A stretch of DNA of 25,972 nucleotides from DASPXY01 sp038227745 (GTDB taxonomy: Bacteria; Planctomycetota; Planctomycetia; Gemmatales; Gemmataceae), in contig JBBRPS010000034.1 in NCBI GenBank assembly GCA_038227745.1, forward strand, positions 1 through 25,972. Reading direction: 5' to 3'. The position numbers were made by a program, and so were the translations under genes. Below, in pieces: positions 1-6,301 of this stretch (position 1 is the stretch's first letter; every line of letters begins with the position of its first letter). Below the pieces are notes generated by a model. It was not told where the DNA came from. It ran no database searches and was given only the letters and a program-made list of their open reading frames with translations.

Positions 1-161
1 CGCGCTCGCCCGAGGCTCGCGGCTAAACGGGAATTACCTCCTGACGCGGAGACCCAGGTGATGACCGGCAGGCTGACCTTCGCGGGGCCGTCTGCCCGGG
101 TGGCCGACGCCGGAGTCAGGACCGCCGCCAGGGTGACCGCGCTCAGCAGGGACCGCTTCAT
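1..161 (-). CDS. Secreted hypothetical protein, N-terminal fragment
   Basis: This is the first 53 codons of a gene that leaves the window on the left. The product begins MKRSLLSAVTLAAVLTPASA, a typical Sec signal peptide: two basic residues, a hydrophobic core, and an A-x-A-like cleavage region near residues 18-23. A purine-rich Shine-Dalgarno (GAGGAGGAG on the minus strand) lies about 7 nt before the ATG at 161. An in-frame ATG two codons upstream (167) touches the Shine-Dalgarno, so 161 is preferred. The mature part visible is too short to assign to a family. The last codons pass through a GC-rich stretch (1-30) that looks more like an intergenic repeat than coding sequence, so the frame may be disturbed there. 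Confidence 0.55.
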   Translation of the reverse strand, partial: MKRSLLSAVTLAAVLTPASATRADGPAKVSLPVITWVSASGGNSRLAASLGRA

Positions 162-561
162 CGTCATCTCCTCCTCGTAGAGTCGTCATCAGGTGTGGGG
201 CACGCAGGCCGACGTTCGTGCCTGGTTCACCTGCTGATACGAAGCGGTCCGGCGGATCTTACAACGGGCACGACTTTTTTCGGGACAGAATTGAGACCAG
301 TCGCGAAGGGCGCAGGCAAGGAGCCAGTCTGGGGAAGGGAAGGACGAGGGCGAAACGGCAAGCCCTCTGAGAGGGCGCAGAGGGGCGCGAGATCCCTGCG
401 TATTCCACTGGCACCGCGGCCTGTAGCCCTCTACACTCCTCCTTATCCGAGAGGCGCCCTCAAATCGACTCAAGCCCCGGGACGCCCCAAGGTTAGCTGC
501 AAGCGACGCCGAGCGGCGCGCAGCCCGGACCGAGGGGTACGGGTCCAAGAAGGAGGTTCTC
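162..561. other. Intergenic region between divergent genes
   Basis: About 400 nt separate the partial secreted-protein gene (minus) from the zinc-ribbon gene (plus). Reading frames of about 150 codons exist on both strands, but they overlap antisense, are Arg/Pro/Gly-rich and lack ribosome sites, so I do not call them. I see a short hairpin with 6-bp arms at 362-376 and the strong ribosome site of the next gene at its right end. No convincing -35/-10 pair was found on either strand. Confidence 0.5.
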
Positions 562-1866
562 ATGACTGTCAACCACGAATCTTCTGGGATGGGGTCTCCC
601 TCGCAGGAAGTTTGCGTTTGCGGCTTGAGCGGACAGGTGAGCAACCTTTCTCTCCGGCATCAGTACATTAAGTGCTGTGCGGCCTGTGGGGCTTCCTGGT
701 ACGCGAGCGAGTGCTGGAACTGCACGGGCGATATCGACAGTCGTAATCCGGTAGTATCGAGGTGCCCGGTCTGCCATCGGTTTAAATGCGCGACCTGTGG
801 GGCCTGCAACATTAACGGCTGCTCAACGAACCCATATCACAGAGGAAACCGTCTGGTTCCTGGTGGCGGCCGTGGGGGTTGTGCTCCGGCGGGAACGGCC
901 GGAGCAGCAGCCAAGGAGGAGGGAGGGGGTGGTTGCGCCGGTGGAGCACCGGCCCTCCGGCCGAAGGGTTCTGCCACCTCAGCATTCCATCTACCCCAGC
1001 AGATCCGCGACTTTTTCGATGGTTTCGTCACCGGACCGTTCGTGAACCATCCTCCCACGCTGGCGTGGCAACAACAGGTGTTAGCTAACGACCGCGCGCA
1101 CCGCGCGAAAGCGATCCTGGACCGCGGGCGCACGGACTTTGACAGGCCGCACCACGGACTTACTCCGGACGACAAGGTAACCCTATATTGTTACCACTAT
1201 CTGCAGATGCACGCCGCCAGCACCGCTTACGTCTTTGATCGGGCGGTGAAACACCACGGATTGGGGCTGTCCGGCGTGTGCATCCTCGTTGACTTCGGCT
1301 GTGGCCCCCTTACACTGGGGGTGGCCCTGGCGTGGCATGACCTCCTCCGGTTTGGCGTTCACCCGACGCAGTCCCCGTTGCAACTCAGGTATCTGGGAAT
1401 CGAGAGTAGCCGTGCCATGACGACCAGGGCAATACAGTTTGCAGAGCAGAGCGGCTTATTCGACACGCGCTCGACCTTCGCTTTCCTTGATTTGATCCAG
1501 AAAATCGACTGCGTCAGTCGGTACATCGACTCGTGTCTGTTAGCTCTGCGGGAGCAGGACGCCGAACTGATCCTGAATTTTTCCTATTCCCTCTCATCAA
1601 AGTCGCTCATGCTCCCGGGGTTGGCTGAGGCCGTCTGTTCTCTCCTTGAGCGCTACCCCCGGATGAAGAAGTGGCTGGTCTATCAAGACGCGGATTACGA
1701 GGAAGTCGCCCAAAGTTGGGCGACTTTCAGGGATCGCCTCCAGGCAGTTCAACCTCTGGTCCAGCGGATGGAGAGGCTTCCCTTCCTCAACACCACCGAC
1801 CGGCAAGGATCGGCAGGCATGATCAGGTTGCACTATGCGCTACTCTGCGGCGAGCCCACTCCCTGA
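562..1866 (+). CDS. Zinc-ribbon protein with SAM-methyltransferase-like domain
   Basis: The 434-residue product has two parts. Residues 18-87 hold 13 cysteines, including C51-C54, C68-C71, C76-C79 and C82, suggesting two or more structural zinc sites. A Gly/Ala-rich linker (about 99-136) follows. From about 145 the sequence is globular. VDFGCGPLTLG (about 243-253) resembles motif I of class I SAM-dependent methyltransferases, and LGIES (about 278-282) supplies the acidic residue expected at the end of strand 2. ELILNFSYSLSS could be motif IV. No substrate can be named. The start is fixed by AAGGAGGT at 550-557, 4 nt before the ATG. Codon use is mixed, with many A/T-ending codons, unlike the neighbours, and the gene faces opposite to the flanking minus-strand genes; both suggest transfer. 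The methyltransferase call rests on two short motifs. The zinc-binding part is more secure. Confidence 0.75.
   Translation: MTVNHESSGMGSPSQEVCVCGLSGQVSNLSLRHQYIKCCAACGASWYASECWNCTGDIDSRNPVVSRCPVCHRFKCATCGACNINGCSTNPYHRGNRLVPGGGRGGCAPAGTAGAAAKEEGGGGCAGGAPALRPKGSATSAFHLPQQIRDFFDGFVTGPFVNHPPTLAWQQQVLANDRAHRAKAILDRGRTDFDRPHHGLTPDDKVTLYCYHYLQMHAASTAYVFDRAVKHHGLGLSGVCILVDFGCGPLTLGVALAWHDLLRFGVHPTQSPLQLRYLGIESSRAMTTRAIQFAEQSGLFDTRSTFAFLDLIQKIDCVSRYIDSCLLALREQDAELILNFSYSLSSKSLMLPGLAEAVCSLLERYPRMKKWLVYQDADYEEVAQSWATFRDRLQAVQPLVQRMERLPFLNTTDRQGSAGMIRLHYALLCGEPTP
1703..1726. repeat. Perfect inverted repeat inside the zinc-ribbon gene
   Basis: Eleven-base arms (1703-1713 and 1716-1726, left arm AAGTCGCCCAA) flank a 2-nt spacer. 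The mRNA would form a very stable hairpin about 140 nt before the stop codon. Within the protein it encodes part of the sequence around EVAQSWATF, which has no repeat character, so the symmetry is not imposed by a protein repeat. Confidence 0.8.
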
Positions 1867-1966
1867 CAAGGCCTTTGTCGCGCCGGCGCTAACGTGAAGG
1901 CATGTCGGGGAGACTGGGTGGGGAACGGCTCGGCTGGGCAGACATACGCTGGTTACGGGAGCGGTT

Positions 1967-2254
1967 TCATCGCAGCAGTTGCTGCAAGGAGGCGATCTCC
2001 CCGCGAGTGGCGGCGTTTTCGGCGGTGAGGGCCTGGATTCGCTGCGTGACCGTGGCGAGTTGTCCCAAGGCTGTCGTGATCTGCGCCTGCACGACTGCGA
2101 GGCTTGCCGGAGGGTTCGCCCCGGCGAGCGTCACTCCCTCTTCAAGGTTCAGCCGCGCGTACCACTCGTCAAGGCCCGCTCGGTCCTCAGCGGAAAGAAC
2201 CTCGCCGCGGGTTGCCCGGTCGTGCAGTTGCTGCCCTGCCGTGTCGGTGCTCAT
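1967..2254 (-). CDS. Small coiled-coil hypothetical protein
   Basis: The product is 95 residues and begins MSTDTAGQQLHDRATRGEVL. The first 40 residues are acidic and mixed-charge, with SAEDRAGLDEWYARL predicted helical. Residues 52-95 are almost entirely helical with heptad-like spacing (VVQAQITTALGQLATVTQRIQALTAE region), ending in a second short amphipathic helix. There is no signal peptide and no membrane segment. The ribosome site is weak (GAGA about 5 nt before ATG). I recall similar small MSTDTAGQQLHDRATRG proteins as recurring hypotheticals in planctomycete genomes, but no function is known to me. It lies 107 nt downstream of gatA on the same strand, so it may be the last gene of that cluster or stand alone. 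Confidence 0.7.
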   Translation of the reverse strand: MSTDTAGQQLHDRATRGEVLSAEDRAGLDEWYARLNLEEGVTLAGANPPASLAVVQAQITTALGQLATVTQRIQALTAENAATRGEIASLQQLLR

Positions 2255-2361
2255 GCGTCTCTGGCCCCCGCGCTCCACTGGTGTGCTGTTACGGCGTTTG
2301 GCGTGCCGCGCTATCCCAGCACCATCGTGAATGGCACCGCGACGGATCGCAAGAGAAGAAA

Positions 2362-3825
2362 TCACCCCAGCGGGGGGCGGCGCAGGTGCCAGTCCGTGGC
2401 ACGCTCGTACAGCCGCGCCACGCGCAGCAACTTCTCCTCCGCGAACGGCGCCGCCTGAATCTGCAACCCGATCGGCAGCCCCGCCTTCGTGAAGCCGCAT
2501 GGCACACTCACCCCCGGGATGCCCGCCAGGTTCGCGCCGATCGTGTAAATGTCCGACAGGTACATCGCCAGCGGGTCCGCCGTCCGCTCGCCCACCTTGA
2601 ACGCCGGCGTCGGCGACGTCGGCCCCATCACCACGTCGCACTCCGCGAACGCCCGGTCGAAGTCGTCCTTGATCAACCGCCGCACCTGCAACGCCTTCAC
2701 GTAGTACGCATCCTTGTACCCGCTCGACAGCGCATACGTGCCCAGCATCACGCGCCGCTTCACCTCGGCGCCGAAGCCCTCGCCGCGCGTGCGACAGTAC
2801 ATCTCGATCAGGCCGCCGCGCTTCGCCGAACGATGGCCGTAGTGGACGCCATCGTAGCGCGCCAGGTTGCTCGACGCCTCCGCGGTCGCCACCAGGTAGT
2901 ACGCCGCCACCGCGTGAGGGCTGTTCGGCAGCGAGATCTCCTTCACCTTCGCCCCCTGCCGCTCGCACACCTTCAGCGCCTCGCGCACCGCCTGCTCCAC
3001 CTCGACGTCGAGGCCGGCGCCGAAGTGCTCGCGCGCCACGCCGATCGTCAGCGACGCCAGCGGCTCTTCGAGCGCCTGGCGGTACGCCGGCACCGGCTGC
3101 TCGACACTCGTGCTGTCGCGCGCGTCGTGGCCGGCGATCGCCTCCAGCAGCAGGGCGGCGTCGGCGACGTCGTGGGCGAACGGGCCGACCTGGTCGAGCG
3201 AGCTGGCGTAGGCGACCAGGCCGAAGCGCGACACGCGGCCGTAGGTCGGTTTGAGGCCGACGACGCCGCACAGGCTCGCGGGCTGGCGCACCGAGCCGCC
3301 GGTGTCGGTGCCCAGCGCCAGCGGCGCCTCGCACGCCGCCACCGCCGCGGCGCTGCCGCCCGACGAGCCGCCGGGGATGCGCTCCAGGTCCCACGGATTG
3401 CGCGTCACCTGGTAGGCGCTGTTCTCGGTGGACGACCCCATCGCGAACTAGTCCATGTTCGTCTTGCCGAGGAGGACGGCGTCGGCCTGGCGCAGCCGCG
3501 TGACCACGTGGGCGTCGTAGGGCGGGAGGAAGTTCTGAAGCATCTTGCTGCCGCAGGTCGTTGGCTGACCGCGGACGCACAGGACATCCTTGAGCGCGAC
3601 GGGCAGGCCGGCCAGCGCCCCGAGTGGCTCGCCGCGCTGGCGCTTGACGTCCACGGCGCGGGCCTGCTCCAGGGCGCGGGACTCATCGACGTGCAGAAAC
3701 GCCTTGACCTGCGGGTCGCGGCGGCGGATGGCATCGAGGAACTCGGCGGTGAGGGCCTCGGAGGTGACGTCGCCGCGCGAGAGGAGGCCGAGCAGCTCGA
3801 CGGCGGTGCGTTCGGTGAGGCTCAT
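2362..3825 (-). pseudogene. gatA: Aspartyl/glutamyl-tRNA amidotransferase subunit A with in-frame amber codon
   Basis: GatA is the amidase of GatCAB, which converts Glu-tRNA(Gln) and/or Asp-tRNA(Asn) to the amidated forms. The frame from ATG 3825 to TGA 2362 is 487 codons, close to the usual 485. The amidase-signature triad is present with standard numbering: Lys79 (PVALKDVL), cis-Ser154 (IPGGSSGGS) and Ser178 (GTDTGGS). Codon 126 (3450-3448) is TAG. The context reads GKTNMD-stop-FAMGSSTENS, where the family has Glu (NMDEFAMGSS), so a single G-to-T change of GAG explains it. The rest of the frame looks intact, with no frameshift and no decay of conserved residues. An ATG three codons past the stop (3441) could restart a 359-residue C-terminal part, but it lacks a ribosome site. 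It could be a sequencing error, a recent nonsense mutation, or a read-through site. Downstream of gatC with a 44-nt hairpin-bearing gap; gatB is not in the window. Confidence 0.9.
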
Positions 3826-3839
3826 GGTGGGTTCGCCAG

Positions 3840-3863
3840 GCCCACCCGGTGCACCGGGTGGGC
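3840..3863. repeat. 24-nt perfect palindrome in the gatC-gatA gap
   Basis: A self-complementary sequence with outer arms GCCCACCCGGTG / CACCGGGTGGGC is centred 18-19 nt after the gatC stop and 26-27 nt before the gatA start. It has no T-run on the gatA side, so full termination is unlikely. It may be an intercistronic mRNA hairpin that sets stability or partial attenuation. It shares the GCCCAC/GTGGGC ends with the palindromes at 4174-4195 and 9794-9821. Confidence 0.85.
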
Positions 3864-3869
3864 TTTGTG

Positions 3870-4157
3870 TCAGTCGAGCACCGCCGGCACGCCGTAGAAG
3901 TCGCCGCGGCGGTCCGGCGCGTTCGCCAGCGCCTCGTCCACCGGCAGCGACGGCGCCGGCTCGTCGGCGCGGAAGACGTTCTGCACCGGCAGCGGGTGCG
4001 CCAGCGGCTCGACGCCCTCGGTATTGACCTGCCGCAGCTGATCCACATAGTCGAGGATGGCGCTGAGCTGCGGCGTCATCGTCGCCAACTCGGCGGCGCT
4101 CAGCTCCAGCCGGGCCAGGTGGGCCACCCAGGCGACCTGTTCGGCGGTCAGGGACAT
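3870..4157 (-). CDS. gatC: Aspartyl/glutamyl-tRNA amidotransferase subunit C
   Basis: GatC is the small belt-like subunit that wraps GatA and GatB in the tRNA-dependent amidotransferase. The 95-residue product has the normal family length. The N-terminal helix pair VAWVAHLARLELSAAEL and the LSAILDYVDQL helix are typical. The PAPSLPVDEALANAPDRRGDFYGVPAVLD tail is the family's C-terminal signature, in which the extended end runs along GatA. The start at 4157 is chosen because GGAG lies about 6 nt upstream. A longer in-frame version to 4205 would translate the palindrome at 4174-4195 and matches nothing in the family. It lies 44 nt after rpmB and 44 nt before gatA. Confidence 0.95.
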   Translation of the reverse strand: MSLTAEQVAWVAHLARLELSAAELATMTPQLSAILDYVDQLRQVNTEGVEPLAHPLPVQNVFRADEPAPSLPVDEALANAPDRRGDFYGVPAVLD

Positions 4158-4173
4158 GGCATCTCCGCACAAG

Positions 4174-4195
4174 CCCACGGGCCGCGGCCCGTGGG
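4174..4195. repeat. 22-nt perfect palindrome in the rpmB-gatC gap
   Basis: A self-complementary sequence with arms CCCACGGGCCG / CGGCCCGTGGG is centred 17-18 nt after the rpmB stop and 27-28 nt before the gatC start. Its position and outer bases match the palindrome in the next gap (3840-3863), while the core differs and still pairs. This is what one expects if the structure rather than the exact sequence is kept. Confidence 0.85.
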
Positions 4196-4201
4196 TCTCG
4201 C

Positions 4202-4465
4202 TCACACGCTCGGCATCTGGAACGGCTTCTGCTTGACGGGGCGCTGGATGCGGCCGCTGCGGATGCAGCTGACGCAGACGCGCGTCCGCCGCACGGTGCC
4301 GTTCTTCTCCATGATCTGGATGCGCTGCAGGTTCGGCTTGAACAGGCGCTTGCTGACGCCGGTCACCTTGCGGCCGACGCCGCCCAGGTACTTCGCCTTG
4401 CCGCGCCGCGCGTAGTGGTTGCCCCGCACCGGCTTCTTGCCACAGATGTCACACTGCATGCCCAT
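4202..4465 (-). CDS. rpmB: 50S ribosomal protein L28
   Basis: The 87-residue product is a full-length bL28, a structural protein of the large ribosomal subunit. It begins MGMQCDICGKKPVRGN and carries the conserved KYLGGVGRKVTGVSKRLFKPNLQ core. It is a zinc-binding (C+) form, with the pairs C-D-I-C near the N-terminus and C-V-S-C in the second half. The start at 4465 is preferred over the in-frame ATG at 4459 because GGGGAG lies about 9 nt before it. A promoter is visible upstream (4498-4533), so rpmB probably heads the cluster with gatC and gatA. Together these are housekeeping translation genes. Confidence 0.96.
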   Translation of the reverse strand: MGMQCDICGKKPVRGNHYARRGKAKYLGGVGRKVTGVSKRLFKPNLQRIQIMEKNGTVRRTRVCVSCIRSGRIQRPVKQKPFQMPSV

Positions 4466-4497
4466 GGGATGGTTCTCCCCTTGAGAGTCTCTCGGAA

Positions 4498-4533
4498 AAA
4501 GACTTAATATAGCGGCTGGCACGGCCCTGACAA
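4498..4533 (-). promoter_or_regulatory. Sigma-70-type promoter of rpmB-gatC-gatA
   Basis: On the minus strand, a -35 box TTGTCA (4533-4528) and a -10 box TATATT (4511-4506) are separated by 16 nt. Each matches the consensus at five of six positions. It sits in an AT-rich island of a GC-rich region. The expected start near 4498 gives a leader of about 33 nt before the L28 ATG. Confidence 0.6.
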
Positions 4534-4613
4534 GGCGACACGACATGGGAACGTCGACTTCCACCTGCTGGGCTGTCATCCACGCCGCCGTGAAAACCGC
4601 CCCGACTTTCCCC

Positions 4614-4643
4614 TTGCCTCTCCCTGTCCACCCCCTGTATGTT
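4614..4643 (+). promoter_or_regulatory. Candidate promoter of the tRNA-like RNA
   Basis: TTGCCT (4614-4619) and TATGTT (4638-4643) are separated by 18 nt. Each matches consensus at four of six positions, so it is weak by itself. The start predicted 7 nt downstream, G4650, is the first base of the outer helix of the RNA described below, and that agreement is the main support. Confidence 0.4.
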
Positions 4644-4649
4644 AACGAC

Positions 4650-4773
4650 GGCCCGCACCCAACGACGCGAGCGTACAAACTTTAGCTCAATAGCAGAGCG
4701 CAACCCTTAGGAGGTTGAAGTTGGAGGTGCGAATCCTCCAAGTTTCTCGTTGCTCGTGCGACTTGTGTGGGCC
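4650..4773 (+). ncRNA. Candidate Y-RNA-like RNA with a tRNA-like cloverleaf
   Basis: Hand folding gives nested elements. Outer helix: 4650-4658 with 4765-4773, 9 bp, one G-U. After a 4x4 internal loop comes an inner helix, 4663-4672 with 4752-4760: 9 bp, one G-U, A4665 bulged. A 4x6 internal loop then leads to a cloverleaf. Its acceptor-like stem is 4677-4682/4740-4745 (6 bp), D-like arm GCTC/GAGC with loop AATAGCA, anticodon-like stem CAACC/GGTTG with loop CTTAGGA, a 5-nt variable region, and T-like arm GGAGG/CCTCC with loop TGCGAAT. All spacings match a class I tRNA. Departures argue against a working tRNA: no GG in the D loop, G instead of T at position 55, mismatch 1-72, no CCA, a Leu-type UAG anticodon without the long variable arm, and a sealed extended stem. 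Bacterial Y RNAs (YrlA) combine a tRNA-like module with a bulged terminal stem bound by Ro60, and lie near Ro60 genes. A TROVE-like gene starts 75 nt downstream. A degenerate tRNA is the alternative. Confidence 0.65.
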
Positions 4774-4794
4774 TTTCTCTTTCCCCTCCTTTTT
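4765..4794 (+). terminator. Pyrimidine-rich 3' end of the tRNA-like RNA
   Basis: The 3' strand of the outer helix (GTGTGGGCC, 4765-4773) is followed directly by a T-rich tract with TTT, TTT and TTTTT runs. This resembles an intrinsic terminator, but the two helix strands are over 100 nt apart, so it is not a classical hairpin terminator. Confidence 0.4.
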
Positions 4795-4848
4795 CCCTCT
4801 TTCAGGTGCATAACCCTGGCGCCGCCGCCGGGGAGTGAGGGTTTGCCC

Positions 4849-5514
4849 ATGCCCAGCGCTGAGCAGGACATCCGCCTGCAGATGCTCAACACACTCTTGA
4901 CCACGCCGCACCGCCGGCTCGACCTGATCTGGCCGGTCCACCGCGACCTCGTGGACAAGGACCCGCGCTTCTACATCCGCCTCGCCGCCTGGTACCACGA
5001 CCACGGCGACGTCCGCGACCACAAGGAGATGTTCCTTGTCGCCCTCATCCTGAGCGAGTTCCCCGGCCACCGCGACGTCGGCCTGGCGCTGCTGCGCGGC
5101 CTGCCGCCGTACCAGGTGACGCGCGTGGTCGATTTCATCCACGGCCGCAAGCGCGCCCGCCGCGTCCTCGCCGCCGACCAGCCGAAAGTCGTGCGCCTGA
5201 CCCGCGAGGAGAAGGAGGCACTGGCCGCGCTGAGCCACAAGCAGGCCCGCCTGCACCTCAAGGAACTCAAGCGCGCCCAGCGCAAGTGGGCCGTCGTCGT
5301 CGAGGACTTCGGCCTGTTCCGCAACCCGCCGCGCTCCCTCAAGACCGAGGTGACGCGCTACCTGCGCGAGCGCGAGGCCGACGCCGACTGGTTCGACAGC
5401 ACCGTCCTCGTCGCCCGCAAGTCGCTCAAGCGTCTTTACGGCGTGCTGCACGTCCGCCCCGGCGAGCGTGCCCAGAAGATTCTCTTCGAGCGCGACCCAC
5501 CGGCCGATACATGA
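4849..5514 (+). CDS. TROVE/Ro60-like HEAT-repeat protein, probably truncated
   Basis: The product is 221 residues. The start MPSAEQDIRL is chosen because the upstream part of the open frame runs through the structured RNA and its T-rich tail; GGAG/GAGG about 10 nt upstream is a modest ribosome site. All-helical signatures follow: FYIRLAAWYHDHGDVRDHKE (41-60), HRDVGLALLRGLPPYQVTRVVDF (74-96), a charged coiled segment (118-147), PRSLKTEVTRYLREREADADWFD (161-183), KSLKRLYGVLHVRPGERAQKILF (191-213) and PPAD at the end. I recall this series from planctomycete proteins with a Ro60-type TROVE module followed by a von Willebrand A domain. Here the gene stops just after PPAD, so the A domain is missing and the next gene's stop codon is 6 nt away on the other strand. 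It could be a minimal Ro-like protein or a remnant cut by rearrangement. The family call is from memory. Confidence 0.6.
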   Translation: MPSAEQDIRLQMLNTLLTTPHRRLDLIWPVHRDLVDKDPRFYIRLAAWYHDHGDVRDHKEMFLVALILSEFPGHRDVGLALLRGLPPYQVTRVVDFIHGRKRARRVLAADQPKVVRLTREEKEALAALSHKQARLHLKELKRAQRKWAVVVEDFGLFRNPPRSLKTEVTRYLREREADADWFDSTVLVARKSLKRLYGVLHVRPGERAQKILFERDPPADT

Positions 5515-5520
5515 ACCCTG

Positions 5521-6267
5521 TCACGGCTCCGATGGCCCAGCGCCGGCTTCCAGCACCCGCCGCCACCGCCGCGGCATGACCGCGAACGCGGTCAGGTAGG
5601 TCGCCTCAAGCGGCGTCATCACGCAGCCGTTCGGCGCCAGGAACAGCGGCATGGCCGGCAAGACGTCCCCGACCGCGACCGGCTCGATATACGCCCGTGT
5701 CGTGAGATCACACTCGTAGGCCACCAGGGTAAGCGACTTGTCCGCGGGGAGTTGGAACGGCTCGTCTTCGACCTCCTCCCAGATGGCGGCGTGAATGCCG
5801 TTCGGGTCGCGCCGCCCCGGAGGGAACGGATCGATGAGAAGCAGGTGGATGCGGTGCTCCAGCAGCTCGCACGCCTTGTCGATGAAGGCCCGAAAGGCGT
5901 GCCGGCTCGCCTTGTTGCCCGGCGAGACGATCTCGACCATCGCGACGATCCGATCACCGCTGACGTGCCGGACGGCGATGGAACTCTTCTTGCGGCGGTA
6001 GAATTCCGCATCGGTTTCCGCCGTGAACCGGGCCTGCGGGCGCGTCTGCAACGCTGTGGCCGCGCCACCCGATTCCTGCTCGCCTGGGGGCTGGTCCTGC
6101 AAGGTGAGTACGTCCGGGCCGAACCCGGCCGCCTGTTGCTCGGGCAGGGCGTAGTAATCCTTCGGGAGAAGGCCCGTGTTCAGGACATCGCTAATCGCGG
6201 AAATCCAACGGTGCTGGAACGCATGAAAGATACCCGCCGCCACCCGCGTCCAGTCGTGTATCGGCAT
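5521..6267 (-). CDS. DUF4058 family protein
   Basis: The 248-residue product begins MPIHDWTRVAAGIFHAFQHRW, the usual opening of one DUF4058 subgroup abundant in planctomycetes and cyanobacteria. Further family marks are LLPKDYYALPEQ (about 33-44), PDVLTLQ, the strand block IAVRHVSGDRIVAMVEIVSPGNK with its E-I-V-S-P-x-N-K motif, HLLLIDPFPPGRRDP, and the C-terminal LFLAPNGCVMTPLEATY segment. The fold is thought to resemble restriction-like nucleases, because the E...E-x-K-like pattern sits in the right strands, but I know of no demonstrated activity. ATG 6267 is chosen for the motif and a GAGG 9 nt before it; an in-frame extension to 6339 has no support. It lies 34 nt after the lipoprotein gene, so the two may be cotranscribed. 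Confidence 0.85.
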   Translation of the reverse strand: MPIHDWTRVAAGIFHAFQHRWISAISDVLNTGLLPKDYYALPEQQAAGFGPDVLTLQDQPPGEQESGGAATALQTRPQARFTAETDAEFYRRKKSSIAVRHVSGDRIVAMVEIVSPGNKASRHAFRAFIDKACELLEHRIHLLLIDPFPPGRRDPNGIHAAIWEEVEDEPFQLPADKSLTLVAYECDLTTRAYIEPVAVGDVLPAMPLFLAPNGCVMTPLEATYLTAFAVMPRRWRRVLEAGAGPSEP

Positions 6268-6301
6268 ACCACAGTCCTCGGCATCGAGAATGGGCCGCAT
6301 G

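Noticed and set aside
1..30. GC-rich sequence at the left edge as a defined mobile repeat.
   Set aside because: It looks like an intergenic repeat (two GCTCGC blocks around CGAG), but it is cut by the edge and no second copy was found in the window.
195..671. Frames of about 150 codons on both strands in the left intergenic region.
   Set aside because: They overlap each other antisense, run into the zinc-ribbon gene, and have no ribosome site or recognisable composition.
840..970. A frameshift in the zinc-ribbon gene at the Gly/Ala-rich stretch.
   Set aside because: Both flanking parts are in the same frame and globular-looking; the stretch reads as a low-complexity linker and the alternative frame shows no better sequence.
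2104..3897. Plus-strand frame of 597 codons opposite gatA.
   Set aside because: Arg/His/Gln-rich antisense frame in a GC-rich gene; the opposite strand is plainly gatA and gatC.
4676..4746. The tRNA-like element as an amber suppressor explaining the TAG in gatA.
   Set aside because: The loop CTTAGGA gives a UAG anticodon, which reads CUA (Leu). Reading UAG needs CUA. The complementary strand would present CTA but loses the T-loop and D-loop features.
4676..4746. An ordinary tRNA-Leu(UAG) gene.
   Set aside because: tRNA-Leu needs a long variable arm; this has 5 nt. D-loop GG and T55 are absent, 1-72 is mismatched and the 3' end is locked in a longer stem.
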